The notes: generated from the letters alone by a model not told the origin. DNA of 64,000 nt from Kazachstania africana CBS 2517 (GCF_000304475.1 NC_018942.1:1240001-1304000); one strand, 5' to 3'; numbered from the stretch's first letter, positions 18,006 through 27,623 are shown. Made by a program: numbers and translations.

Positions 18006-19523
18006 CTATTTATCTTGCTTTCTCTTTTCCTTCAAGGCAGCTTTTGTTTTATGGGCAACAATCAATTGAATGCATTTCATTGCTACGGGCATACAAGCGG
18101 TATTTAAAGCTATCCATGCCACTAAGATACCGTAGTTTCTCCCCATCTTGTATCTGCTTAAATCTAAGAATAATGTTCTATAGATATCGACGATGTTATG
18201 TAGGGGCATCATGTAACCGTACCTGTAGAAATTGCTATCGAGGGCCATGGTGAAGAAAGTAGGTGCAATATTTAAAATGACGAAACCTAAGATCCAAAGA
18301 CCCGTGTACTGTGGCTTCCAAGCGAATAAAATACTTATTACGTTCTCATTAGCACCTGCAACTGCCATCATGAACAACCATGTAGACATCCAATAAATCA
18401 TAAATCCACCCCTGCCGAAAGCTAATGTGAAATTGACGTGGTAAATTGCTGAAATTGTGCATACAAACAGAGACAAAATAAAACACGTACACCAAGTCAC
18501 TGTAATTCTGTAAAGACACATATATTTGGGTTTCAGTAATCCTGCCATTTGACCGTGGACGGGTCCCATAATTAGAAATTGAAACACTGTAAGAACCAAT
18601 GTATAAATGACACCTATTTGAGTACAACTGTAGAAAATACGATCGTAGAAAGGTCTGTTATCTACGTACTCAAAATTAAAGCTACCGGCGTTAGCTATAT
18701 TTGTGGTATTGTAGGTATTGCTCGATGTAATATTCGAAAGAAAAGATGGTAAATAAGTGGAAATATAATATGACTTAAAATATGATTCCAACGTAGTTAT
18801 AAGGGGCAACATGAATGGTTTAATACCAGTAGGATCTCTACCACTTTCATAATAAGATTTGAAAAAATCGGTCGATGACCAATATGTTGCATTTGGAACG
18901 GTTAAAGATTGATATAATGATTGAGTCACGTTTGGAAGGACATTGAAAGAAAGAAAGAACTTCTCGTCATAAATCAATTTGATGACTTTTTCATTTATTT
19001 CTTCCGTCGTATTAACGCCATATTTTTCTGCAAAGCTTGTTGTATTGTAAAGATGCCACTGACCGGGCAATTCAGCTATCAGCTCCTCTAACATTGGTGT
19101 CATTTGTGTAACCGTTGAATCAGAATCAAGTTGATCGTCTTGGATAAGTGCCAGAATTCTTACTTTGTTATAGTGGCTTGTTGTTTGATATGTTGAACCC
19201 CAAAACAAATCAAATATGATCAAAATGAAAATGAAAAGGACCAAGTTTGTCATTGCAAACTGAATAAAAACTTTCTTCCTATGATCCTTCAGTTTTGGAG
19301 AGAAGAATCTCGTCCTTTCCTTTGCTAGTGAGGGTGCAGCTGCCTTAGGCTCTTCAGTGACAGGGTTTCCTTTCGATGTGATTAACGAATCTATGGATGG
19401 CTCATAATCTTTAGCGCTGTCAGCTATACTGCCACTTTCATTGTTACTGTTTGATCTTGAATTCAGCTTGTCATCTGCTAACAGCTTGCCAACTTCCGCA
19501 TCTTCTCTATCGTCGACTGACAT
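18006..19523 (-). CDS. SNG1-like membrane protein, array copy D
   Basis: 505 residues with a short N-terminus lacking the YPxVE block. The juxtamembrane RTRFFSPKL is followed by the first membrane segment (about 88-109). The extracytosolic part has YNTT, PNVT and ESGRDP; the later motif reads DNRPFYDR rather than DYRPFYDR. Membrane segments follow with VNFTLAFGRGGFMIYWM, GANENV, FYRYGYMMPLHNI and MGRNYGIL. It ends in a lysine-rich tail (KEKRKQDK), the sort of tail that can be cytosolic and may influence ER or membrane sorting. It is closest to copy C. This is the last array member before SAG1. Confidence 0.88.
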   Translation of the reverse strand: MSVDDREDAEVGKLLADDKLNSRSNSNNESGSIADSAKDYEPSIDSLITSKGNPVTEEPKAAAPSLAKERTRFFSPKLKDHRKKVFIQFAMTNLVLFIFILIIFDLFWGSTYQTTSHYNKVRILALIQDDQLDSDSTVTQMTPMLEELIAELPGQWHLYNTTSFAEKYGVNTTEEINEKVIKLIYDEKFFLSFNVLPNVTQSLYQSLTVPNATYWSSTDFFKSYYESGRDPTGIKPFMLPLITTLESYFKSYYISTYLPSFLSNITSSNTYNTTNIANAGSFNFEYVDNRPFYDRIFYSCTQIGVIYTLVLTVFQFLIMGPVHGQMAGLLKPKYMCLYRITVTWCTCFILSLFVCTISAIYHVNFTLAFGRGGFMIYWMSTWLFMMAVAGANENVISILFAWKPQYTGLWILGFVILNIAPTFFTMALDSNFYRYGYMMPLHNIVDIYRTLFLDLSRYKMGRNYGILVAWIALNTACMPVAMKCIQLIVAHKTKAALKEKRKQDK

Positions 19524-20010
19524 TGTCTATATCATCAGTCATAGAACAACGAACAATTGATTGCAAAATGAAACTTCATATCTATATATACTTCAAACTG
19601 ACAGGATAGACCCCATATGGAGTCCACAAGACTTCCTCTGCAACGTGCAATCAATTAATTGAGAGACCGGAAATTCACGAAGTTGCTGTCGCCTATGTCT
19701 CGGCTGCAACAAAGAGTCTTGATTTTCATCCCATGGGAATCTCTCCCGTTTTGGTAAAAGCCGTCGTCGAGAAACGGAAACCAGAGAGAGAGACACTGCA
19801 TTCCGCAAAACAACCGTGATTCAAGGAACAGTTTCAACGAACTGGTACCGAAGCGGGAGTTAGAAACGTTTCAGAAACGAAAGAGAGCAAATTGGAATCT
19901 GTAAATAAAAGTTGAATACAAAGTGTCTATATTATATAAGAACCACAAAAGGTCGTTAAATTAAAAGCGGAATGACTAGAATAAGAATAGAATAGCTAAA
20001 AGTACGGAAA
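19524..20010. other. Intergenic, copy D promoter and SAG1 3' side
   Basis: The region holds the promoter of array copy D on the minus strand. Bases 19956-20010 appear to encode the lost GPI tail of SAG1 (listed separately). No other gene is seen. Confidence 0.6.
19956..20010 (-). other. Out-of-frame SAG1 tail encoding a GPI-signal-like hydrophobic end
   Basis: On the minus strand SAG1 meets a run of seven A (20029-20023) and stops at TAA 20013-20011. If one A of that run is skipped, the frame instead continues for about 20 codons to a TAA at 19958-19956. It then ends in FSYSILILVIPLLI, a short hydrophobic C-terminus of the kind required for GPI anchoring. S. cerevisiae Sag1 also ends in a hydrophobic GPI signal. 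This suggests either a real +1 frame difference or a homopolymer error in the assembly. Confidence 0.7.
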
Positions 20011-22149
20011 TTATCCCGTTTGTTTTTTTGTGTTACCGGTGCCCACATATTGGGTGACTTGCGGGACGCTAGTTGAGGACGTTGACGATTGAACAACGTA
20101 AGTGGACTCACTTGTTATTTGTGAACGTGAAAAGAGGGATGATGTAGAGGTAGTTGAGTTCTTGGTAGATTTAGTAGTTGTAGAAACAATATCTCCCGTA
20201 GAGACTGGAGGTACTGAGCTGCTTGCTCCGCTCGAGAGAGTTGTAGTTGAAGATGTTATTGATTCAGTGGTTACTGTCTCGGTGCTTGTGGTTACATCAT
20301 TAGATGTTACAATAACAGGTGGCACTATGGTACTTGATGTTGTTTTGTCAGATTTGATAGATGATGGAGGGGTTACAATACTCGAGCTCTTTGAAGAAGA
20401 TACGGTACTTAGTGAGTTTGAAATAGTGGAGATGATGCTCGTGCCTGGAGTACTAGTTAAAACACTTGATGTCCTATTTGAGCTGGTGATTGTAATAGAA
20501 GAAGAGCTTGGCAATGATAATACAGTAGATAGAGTGGTTGTATTAATTGAACTGCTTGAAGTAGAGGAAACCATAGAAGTACTTGGAGTTTCAACGTGAT
20601 AAACAATTTCTGGGGTAGTTTCACTGTTACTGCCAGTTACGAAAGTAGATTCGGTAGAGTAGGTAGTAGTGTATGATCCAGTCCAGCCAGTGGTGGTAGT
20701 AGAAACTAATTCAGTGCTTGGAGTTTCAACGTGATAGACAATTTCTGGAGTAGTCTCACTGTTACTGCCAGTTACGAAAGTAGATTCGGTAGAGTAGGTA
20801 GTAGTGTATGATCCAGTCCAGCCAGTGGTGGTAGTAGAAACTAATTCAGTGCTTGGAGTTTCAACGTGGTAGACAATTTCTGGAGTAGTTTCACTGTTAC
20901 TGCCAGTTACGAAAGTAGATTCGGTAGAGTAGGTAGTAGTGTATGATCCAGTCCAGCCAGTGGTGGTAGTAGAAACTAATTCAGTGCTTGGAGTTTCAAC
21001 GTGGTAGACAATTTCTGGGGTAGTTTCACTGTTACTGCCAGTTACGAAGGTGGATTCGGTAGAGTAGGTAGTAGTGTATGATCCAGTCCACCCAGTGGTG
21101 GTAGTAGATGTGATAGGAATACTAGAAGTTTCTATAGCAATATTCCTAGCAGCTGCAGCTGCAGCCTGGTAGCCTTGCTTAATACTTAGCATATTATACG
21201 TAGAGATAGAGGTGACGTAAGTGGTGTTATAAGTTGTATCCATACAAGTGTATTGCATATTGATATCATGCAATACTGTAGTAGCACCACTGGTGATTGT
21301 TTGAAGAACATTAACAAATAACATATCTTCAGGTTTGGATTCCCCTACAGAAATCATTAAGGTATCATCAAAACAGAGAGTATCTGCGTCAGTCTCGTTA
21401 TAACTTTTTGGTAACCACCAATCGTTAAATTCGTTAGACACGTAAACTTGTACTGAAGAACAGTCAATATCTAAACCTTCGTCGGTGCTATCGAAATCTA
21501 TAGTTTCAGTGCCTCCTACTAGATGACCACTTGGACAATTCATACCCAAGTAATAAACCTCAATACTGTCATAGGATGTAGTACGGCTTATAAAATAAAA
21601 GTCCATATCGAAGGAAGAAGAATCAAAAATAATATCGGTAGACATCTGATCCCCAAAACTTACGGTAGTTGTACCATTCTCATAATAATTTGCACCTTCC
21701 AGCTCATATTCGTAGGCAGAATCACCTGAACTGAAGGTTAATCCGAAAGTAATATTGCCTGTAATAAGTGAATATGCAGAAAAATTACCTATGGCTTCAC
21801 AAACAAAGATAGTGTTTGGGTATAGATAAGCTGCTTGTTGTGCGACATAACAGTTAAAAATATCAGTACCATCATCTAGGGAAATTGTCATGTTACTAGA
21901 ATTATCACCATTCAACAATAAACGATAGACATGCTCCAAATTTAAAGTAAATGTGTCACCTTGCTTGATTGTGGATGCATCTTCAATGGAAAAGTCAAAA
22001 CTGGCTTCCCAACCTAAATGTGGATAGGCTTCAGATAATGCAATAACGGAAAGGTTGGCAAAGGTAATGTCAGATATTTCGGTCGCTTTAACAATCAATA
22101 GAAATGTGAACGAAATATAAAATAGTTGCAATATCTTTTTTCCAATCAT
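20011..22149 (-). CDS. SAG1: Alpha-agglutinin (mating adhesin); C-terminal GPI signal out of frame
   Basis: 712 residues from the ATG at 22149; residues 1-21 are a hydrophobic signal peptide. Residues ~22-340 match the immunoglobulin-like agglutinin/ALS N-terminal domain and closely follow S. cerevisiae Sag1, for example DITFANLSVIAL, CYVAQQAAYLYPN and SSVQVYVSNEFNDWW. Next comes a Ser/Thr-rich stalk with four near-identical 45-residue repeats (20569-21108), each carrying TTTTGWTGSYTTTYST, then more Ser/Thr-rich sequence. The protein is displayed on alpha cells and binds Aga2 of a cells. The frame ends without a hydrophobic tail; the tail lies in another frame just beyond a seven-A run. Divergent placement next to APL1 matches YJR004C-YJR005W. 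Confidence 0.95.
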   Translation of the reverse strand: MIGKKILQLFYISFTFLLIVKATEISDITFANLSVIALSEAYPHLGWEASFDFSIEDASTIKQGDTFTLNLEHVYRLLLNGDNSSNMTISLDDGTDIFNCYVAQQAAYLYPNTIFVCEAIGNFSAYSLITGNITFGLTFSSGDSAYEYELEGANYYENGTTTVSFGDQMSTDIIFDSSSFDMDFYFISRTTSYDSIEVYYLGMNCPSGHLVGGTETIDFDSTDEGLDIDCSSVQVYVSNEFNDWWLPKSYNETDADTLCFDDTLMISVGESKPEDMLFVNVLQTITSGATTVLHDINMQYTCMDTTYNTTYVTSISTYNMLSIKQGYQAAAAAARNIAIETSSIPITSTTTTGWTGSYTTTYSTESTFVTGSNSETTPEIVYHVETPSTELVSTTTTGWTGSYTTTYSTESTFVTGSNSETTPEIVYHVETPSTELVSTTTTGWTGSYTTTYSTESTFVTGSNSETTPEIVYHVETPSTELVSTTTTGWTGSYTTTYSTESTFVTGSNSETTPEIVYHVETPSTSMVSSTSSSSINTTTLSTVLSLPSSSSITITSSNRTSSVLTSTPGTSIISTISNSLSTVSSSKSSSIVTPPSSIKSDKTTSSTIVPPVIVTSNDVTTSTETVTTESITSSTTTLSSGASSSVPPVSTGDIVSTTTKSTKNSTTSTSSLFSRSQITSESTYVVQSSTSSTSVPQVTQYVGTGNTKKQTG
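20569..21108 (-). repeat. Four tandem 135-bp repeats in the SAG1 stalk
   Basis: The repeats occupy 540 bases: four units of 45 codons. The units are almost identical at DNA level, differing at a few single bases (for example gtggtagac versus gtgatagac), and the fourth diverges only at its end. The unit encodes a Thr-rich segment with one GWTG and one VYHVETPST. Such near-identity points to recent expansion or ongoing gene conversion, and copy number may vary between strains. Confidence 0.95.
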
Positions 22150-22530
22150 TTTTAGTGGTTTGACGTTTGTCGTGAGAGTAACATAAAGAACGTCACATAT
22201 GAATATTTGGAACACATTTGTATCTTTATATATTACAACGAGATGGCTCTTTGATGTTAAAATTTCACGTTTAACGTTCTCTTGACCTTGGCAAGTATAT
22301 AATGAAAGAAGTTGATAGAATTGAGGTTTTCGATTGTTCCTTAGTCGGGTTAATAATAAAAGAGAAACAATGCATAGTGCCCGTACATCTCTGAATAAAA
22401 ATAGTCAAAAAGCTGTCATTGAGATCTAAAAGGGAAAACAAGCCTCAATGAATAGGTCCTGATCATTTAAAAATCCCTTTAGAAAAGCATGTGGATGTTC
22501 CTAACTTTTTTTCTTTGATAAACTCTCACC

Positions 22531-22542
22531 TTCCTAATTGGG
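22531..22542. promoter_or_regulatory. Candidate Mcm1 (alpha1-Mcm1 type) site upstream of SAG1
   Basis: The word TTCCTAATTGGG fits the Mcm1 core CCYWWWNNRG and the TTTCCTAATT form seen in S. cerevisiae alpha-specific promoters. It lies about 380 bases upstream of the SAG1 ATG. SAG1 is alpha-specific in S. cerevisiae through Mcm1 with Mat-alpha1. The adjoining Q-box is not a clear match, so cooperative binding is inference. Confidence 0.5.
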
Positions 22543-22707
22543 GTTGCTATGAGCGATGACCGTAACGATCTTCAATAAAAACCACAATCAACTACTTCAA
22601 AAGCTCCAGTGAAGTAACTGTAGAGAAAGTGTAAAATAAAAGGAAAATGCATCGGTGTTGATGATTCATTGATGATTGTATGAGAGAAGGAAAATAGATC
22701 TGTGGAC

Positions 22708-22984
22708 TGTTTCACCGATTAAACACAAGGCTCGCCGGGATAATGAAACATGCTGTTACAAAATAATAACTCAGAGTACATAGCTACACTATTTCTGAAC
22801 TGCTCCAAAAAAGCAATATAATTGCAAAAATTGCACATAAAATTACTTTTAACAGATAAAAAAGAAAAAAAAGTTTCTTGAACATTTGACCAGATCCCTG
22901 CATAATAGTCAAATGATACATTTGCATCAATCATACCAGTATGAAACTGAAACCATATAGTGATAAGCCTTCTCATTTGTTTCA
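22708..22984. promoter_or_regulatory. Three pheromone-response-element-like words between SAG1 and APL1
   Basis: TGAAACA, the Ste12 site, occurs at 22744-22750. Its complement TGTTTCA occurs at 22708-22714 and 22978-22984. SAG1 is pheromone-inducible in S. cerevisiae. These copies are 560-830 bases from the SAG1 ATG, far for a yeast promoter, so chance occurrence in AT-rich DNA is possible. The whole 22150-23371 intergenic region (1.2 kb) shows no gene. Confidence 0.4.
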
Positions 22985-23371
22985 ATCTGGGACTCTTACT
23001 TCATATGAGCTAAATTTCGCTAATGTTCTTACATTGGAAACTAAGAAAATAATTTGCCATTAACTGAAAATACCCATGTATACGTGAAGGCTTGCCACAA
23101 AATCTTTTACCAAATGTGCAGCTTTAAAGAAATCCCACGATGCTTGATAGTGTATTTGAGGTTAGTATTATTAAAGCTGTAAAGTTCCTCATCTTTTGTC
23201 AATTTGTAGAAATCCAAAACTTCGGGTAACAATATATATTTTCAATATTTTGCATTTGATTAAATATACTAATGCGATCATTTTAAAAAGAGAAATAAAG
23301 ATAGTTTGGATCTGGCAGGTCATTCCAAGGAGCCAATATTCGAAGAGTAAGTACTACTCTTCATTTGCATT

Positions 23372-25468
23372 ATGTCTGACCAAAAAATATTCGCGAGATA
23401 TAAAGCCAATGAGCTCAGATCAGAGTTGCAGATTCTCGATATGAGAAAGGCTAAGCAAAACATAGTTAAGAGAAAAGGTGCTTTGAAGAAAGTTATCGCA
23501 AACTTGACGTTGGGTAATTATGCAGAAATGATAATGCTGTTCTCAGAAATTCTGAAATATTGGCGTATTGAGGATGACATAGAAGTCAAGAGAATATGTC
23601 ATGAATATGTTAGAGCTGTTGGTACAGTGAAACCCAGAAGTACTATAGATGCATTACCTTGTATTTTAGAGGATCTGAGGACAGGCAATGATGAAGTACA
23701 GATTTTAGCGTTGACCACTTTAGTTACAGTACCATTTAGCAAGTTTACAGAGGCTGCCTTTAATTTTATTATGACTTTGGTAAACAGACGTTCTACTTCT
23801 ATGGAGCTTCAAAGAAATGCTATTACTGCATTAGTTCAATTGGATGATTGGAGCCATGAGAAAGTGATGAGTTTAATGCTTCCTTTACGTGATATCTTTG
23901 AGCAGAAACTAGATGAACCTGCGATACAAATTGCTGCCTTATCGACTTTATATGCTATCCATGAAAAGAATCTCAATTTGAAGCCTTTCAATATTTCTGT
24001 AAATACTGCATTCGACTTATTGGATACGATACCCAGATTGAGTGAATGGGATATCTCCTCCTTATTGGAAGTTCTGCCAGTTTCAGTAGTGCCTCAGAGG
24101 CATGGTGAAGCCTATGAAATGATAGATATTGCATTAGAACAATTACAAAACGTTAACACTTCGGTGGCGCTAAATGCTTTGCGATTTATTGTCTATCTTT
24201 TCAATTATATTGAAACTGTAGATGAAAATATAACGACTAAACTGTCAAATTGTATTGTTGCACTGCTGGACAAATCACCAGAAATAGAATTTTTAATTTT
24301 AAGAAATGTTATACTGCTCTTATTGAGTAGAGATCAGTCTCTACTAAACCTAGATGTGTCTTATTTTTTTATTGAATATCGTGATCCAATCTATATCAAA
24401 GATACAAAATTAGAGTGTTTATATCTTTTAGCTAATAAGGGAAACCTGATACAGATTTTAGATGAGCTAGAACAGTACTCCACTGATATCGATATTCAAA
24501 TGTCACGTAAAGCAATAAGAGCTATAGGGAATTTAGCTGTTAAATTAGGTACCGAATCCGCTAAAATGTGTATGGACATCTTAATTCACTTGTTGCAATT
24601 CGGTGTTGATTACGTAATTGAAGAAATCATTTCAGTGTCGAGAAATATTTTAAGAAAGTATCCTGACGATTTCCGCTCAACTGTAAACGAGCTAGTGAAC
24701 TATATTGATAATATTCAAGAAGCAGAATCTAAGAATGCCATGATTTGGATAATATCTCAGTTTTCAGACCACCTACCGAATTATCTTGAGTTATTTGATA
24801 CATTCTGTTATAATATCACTGATGAAACATTAGAGGTACAGTATACTTTGTTAAATTCTTCTGTGAAATTTTTTATAAGAAATCCAACACCCTTGGCTGA
24901 AAAAATATGCATGAAAGTTTTGAAAGCATTCACTGAAGATGTGAATAACCCAGATTTGAGAAGTCGAGCATTCTTATATTGGCGACTGTTATCTGCTACG
25001 AGTGATCCATCAAATAATATTACTATTGAAACTCTGAGCGAAATAATCGACGGAGAATTGCCTTTGATTGAGCTGAATACAAAATTGGACCCACTAATAT
25101 TAGAAGAGCTCGAATTAAATATAGGTACGATTACTTCTCTCTATTTGAAGCCAAATTCTCAAATCTTTAGAGCAAACAGAATAAAATGTCTTGAACAAAG
25201 TCCAATATTGAACAAGACCAAGCAAGATTTGAAAGTTATCAAAGGCACGAAGCCTAGTGGCCACTCTGGAAGAGCATCAAGACAACATAACAAATCGGGA
25301 GGGTCGACTCCACAACAAACTATGCCGACCATAAATGACTATGATAAACCTGCGGAGAAGGTAAACCATTTGAAGGGAACGAGAAAATCGAGTATCTCAA
25401 GTCCTTCAAAACTATCAAGAAAGCCTTCGATGTTAATGAGGAAATTGTCACTTAAGAAAAAATTTTGA
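23372..25468 (+). CDS. APL1: AP-2 clathrin adaptor beta subunit (beta-adaptin)
   Basis: 698 residues, against 700 for S. cerevisiae Apl1, and alignable along the whole length: MSDQKIFARYKANE at the start, VKRICHEYVRAVG, LLLLSRDQSLL, SYFFIEYRDPIYIKDTKLEC, TDIDIQMSRKAIRAIGNLAV and DYDKPAEKVNHLKG, ending in a basic SKLSRKPS tail. The first ~560 residues form the helical adaptin trunk. The bulky ear domain of animal beta-adaptins is absent, as in S. cerevisiae Apl1. The protein is part of the AP-2 heterotetramer at the plasma membrane and contributes to cargo-selective endocytosis. It is divergent from SAG1, as in YJR004C-YJR005W. Confidence 0.97.
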   Translation: MSDQKIFARYKANELRSELQILDMRKAKQNIVKRKGALKKVIANLTLGNYAEMIMLFSEILKYWRIEDDIEVKRICHEYVRAVGTVKPRSTIDALPCILEDLRTGNDEVQILALTTLVTVPFSKFTEAAFNFIMTLVNRRSTSMELQRNAITALVQLDDWSHEKVMSLMLPLRDIFEQKLDEPAIQIAALSTLYAIHEKNLNLKPFNISVNTAFDLLDTIPRLSEWDISSLLEVLPVSVVPQRHGEAYEMIDIALEQLQNVNTSVALNALRFIVYLFNYIETVDENITTKLSNCIVALLDKSPEIEFLILRNVILLLLSRDQSLLNLDVSYFFIEYRDPIYIKDTKLECLYLLANKGNLIQILDELEQYSTDIDIQMSRKAIRAIGNLAVKLGTESAKMCMDILIHLLQFGVDYVIEEIISVSRNILRKYPDDFRSTVNELVNYIDNIQEAESKNAMIWIISQFSDHLPNYLELFDTFCYNITDETLEVQYTLLNSSVKFFIRNPTPLAEKICMKVLKAFTEDVNNPDLRSRAFLYWRLLSATSDPSNNITIETLSEIIDGELPLIELNTKLDPLILEELELNIGTITSLYLKPNSQIFRANRIKCLEQSPILNKTKQDLKVIKGTKPSGHSGRASRQHNKSGGSTPQQTMPTINDYDKPAEKVNHLKGTRKSSISSPSKLSRKPSMLMRKLSLKKKF

Positions 25469-26084
25469 AGTCACAGTCGAATCATATATAAAAATTACAT
25501 ATAAAAATGACTTTGTCCAATTTTTATATCATCAAGTTGTGAATCAATGAATGAAGATTAAAAGTTTTTCAAAATTCAAATTTGCATGCTACCTCTTTCT
25601 TTGACAATCTCGTATCAGTCGCACTTTCGCAGACTTTTCCATAGCCCTGACGGTAAGGGACTATTTGTCCTAAAAACCTTTCCATTACCATGATACTTAG
25701 TCATATCTCTATTTTAGCGAAATCGAATGCAATTTTCAAAAATAAGACTTTGTTTTATACTGAACTTAGTTCGCGAAATAAGCTCTCTAGTACTGCGAGT
25801 GCTCAATACATGGAATAAAATTGAAATTTGTGCTAAAGCTAAGGAAATATTCATCTTTCTGAGGATATTATTTGGCAATGCCTAAGTCAAGACAATATGA
25901 AATAAGGCCCCAATTAGAAACGATTGTGATGTTAATTAGACTAAATACTCATTTTAATTAATCTTATAAATAGAAAGAACTTTTATTCATTAACTCAACT
26001 TTATAAACTATCCTGACTATTATTTACAAAACGACAAATTAGTGTCAAATTTGAGGGTAGATTCTTTAGTAAATTATGTATCTT
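25469..26084. other. Intergenic between APL1 and THI73 (convergent)
   Basis: 616 bases of AT-rich DNA between two converging genes. It is longer than needed for two terminators and could mark a lost gene or a rearrangement breakpoint, because it separates a YJR-type block from a YLR-type block. I see no recognisable gene remnant, tRNA or centromere element. Confidence 0.5.
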
Positions 26085-27623
26085 TCATAAAATATACCTG
26101 AAGTTCCTATTTTCGATGTCAGTAACATCTGAGAATTGATACTTCGTTTCTTGTTCTTTATCTAAATCGTCTCTTTCAGCGTCCCTTTTTTCATTTTCTT
26201 TCTTCGACAAATATCCAACATAGAGTTGTAAAGGAACACAGACACATTGTGTTACCAATAGTGCTATTTTAGCTGGCATATATCTTGGATAAGAATTGGC
26301 CCTGAACATTTGCGGACCAAGAATACATGAGACATTATAAACAATCATTGTAGCGGCATTTCTGAAAATTCTTTTGGTATAACCGGAAGTATTGCATGAA
26401 TTCCAGATGTAAATGTTAGTGATTACACAGGAACCACTGTATAGTAAGTACAATGAGAACAGATTGGCGATTTTATGATCCAAAGACATCGATATCATTA
26501 CAATACAACCAATTATTGTAGGAATATACATTGAGGTTGTTATTAGAGTGAAGTGGCCCCAGCGAGAAATCATTTGAGTTGTGACTATAATAATAATTGC
26601 GACAATCGCACCTATCGGTAATTGTAGAAGAGCACTTTCATAATTATCGAATCCGAAAGTAGCTGTAATTGTCGTTGAAAAAGTACCAATGGCACCAGTA
26701 CTGATTTGAGAAGCTGCGGTAATAAATAACATTGGCCAAGTTAATTTGTCTTTCAAAAATAATTCTTTCACTTGGTATTTTTTAAATTTTTTAGTTTCTA
26801 AACCAGTCTGGTTACTTCTAATATGTTCAATGACTTGTAACTTTTCCTCTTTACTCAAGAACCATGCATTTGTAACGTTATCAGGTAGAAAAAAATACGT
26901 TAGCACTCCAAATGCAACTGTTACTACACCGACAACTAAGAACATAATCTGCCATGAAGTAAATTTTTCACCATTGTAGTGAAGAAATCCAAAGGAAATT
27001 AGACCACCGACAATGTACCCCATACCAGCTTGTGTTGCCCAAAACCCGATTCTCGAGCTTTGCTCCGATTTAGTATAGTACATACCACTTATAGCAATGC
27101 AACAGACGGCACTTGCAGATTCGAATAAACCTAGTAAAGTTCTAACAATCATCAATGAAGCGTAGGTCTTACAGGCAGAGTGGCACGCCAAAGTAGTACC
27201 CCAGCATATGACGAATAAACTCAACACTTTAGAAATCGGGAATACCTGAATTAGATAAGTTACTACAGGTTCCATGAAGATATATGATGCACTGAATATT
27301 GTGCTTAAATTAGAAAACTCATTGCCCTTCAAGTTCGTCTTAATACCCATAGAAGCCGAGTAATTCAGTAGAGCCTTGTCGAGAAACATGAATAAGTACG
27401 TGAAACATAAAAATGGTAAAATAATGAAATCAATTTTGCGCATCGTCCTACGAGGTAGCTTATATGACCCATAGAAGAGCGTATCACTATTTGTAGCGGT
27501 ACTGTCAGCATCGAGAGAACTCAGATCATTCTCCTTTAGAAACTGCAAGGCAACATCCTGGCTGCCCAGTGAAGTGTCGTACTCGTAGACCGTTGTATCT
27601 TCCTTCTCTTTGATATCTATCAT
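26085..27623 (-). CDS. THI73: Thi73-type major facilitator transporter (Dal5 family)
   Basis: 512 residues with about 12 membrane segments, aligning along its length with S. cerevisiae Thi73 (YLR004C): FLDKALLNYSASMGIK, SYIFMEPVVTYLIQ, SGMYYTKSEQS, FWATQAGMGYIVGG, NAWFLSKEEK, YSGSCVITNIYIWNSCN and the C-terminal DIENRNFRYI. The Dal5 branch of the MFS moves organic anions such as allantoate, nicotinate and carboxylates. Thi73 is thought to import a carboxylic acid and in S. cerevisiae its gene is linked to thiamine regulation, though its substrate is not firmly known. The neighbour order (THI73, then NSE1 divergent) resembles YLR004C-YLR007W, with SSL1 and SSK1 missing between them. No thiamine-responsive promoter element could be confirmed by eye. 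Confidence 0.95.
   Translation of the reverse strand: MIDIKEKEDTTVYEYDTSLGSQDVALQFLKENDLSSLDADSTATNSDTLFYGSYKLPRRTMRKIDFIILPFLCFTYLFMFLDKALLNYSASMGIKTNLKGNEFSNLSTIFSASYIFMEPVVTYLIQVFPISKVLSLFVICWGTTLACHSACKTYASLMIVRTLLGLFESASAVCCIAISGMYYTKSEQSSRIGFWATQAGMGYIVGGLISFGFLHYNGEKFTSWQIMFLVVGVVTVAFGVLTYFFLPDNVTNAWFLSKEEKLQVIEHIRSNQTGLETKKFKKYQVKELFLKDKLTWPMLFITAASQISTGAIGTFSTTITATFGFDNYESALLQLPIGAIVAIIIIVTTQMISRWGHFTLITTSMYIPTIIGCIVMISMSLDHKIANLFSLYLLYSGSCVITNIYIWNSCNTSGYTKRIFRNAATMIVYNVSCILGPQMFRANSYPRYMPAKIALLVTQCVCVPLQLYVGYLSKKENEKRDAERDDLDKEQETKYQFSDVTDIENRNFRYIL

Noticed and set aside
20102..20599. 165-codon plus-strand open frame opposite the SAG1 stalk
   Set aside because: It is the antisense shadow of Ser/Thr-rich low-complexity coding sequence; its Val/Glu/Leu composition mirrors that repeat, and SAG1 is certain.
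22650..22690. Two TGATGATT words that could be a snoRNA C box
   Set aside because: No matching D box (CTGA) and terminal stem at a suitable distance were found, so a C/D snoRNA cannot be supported.
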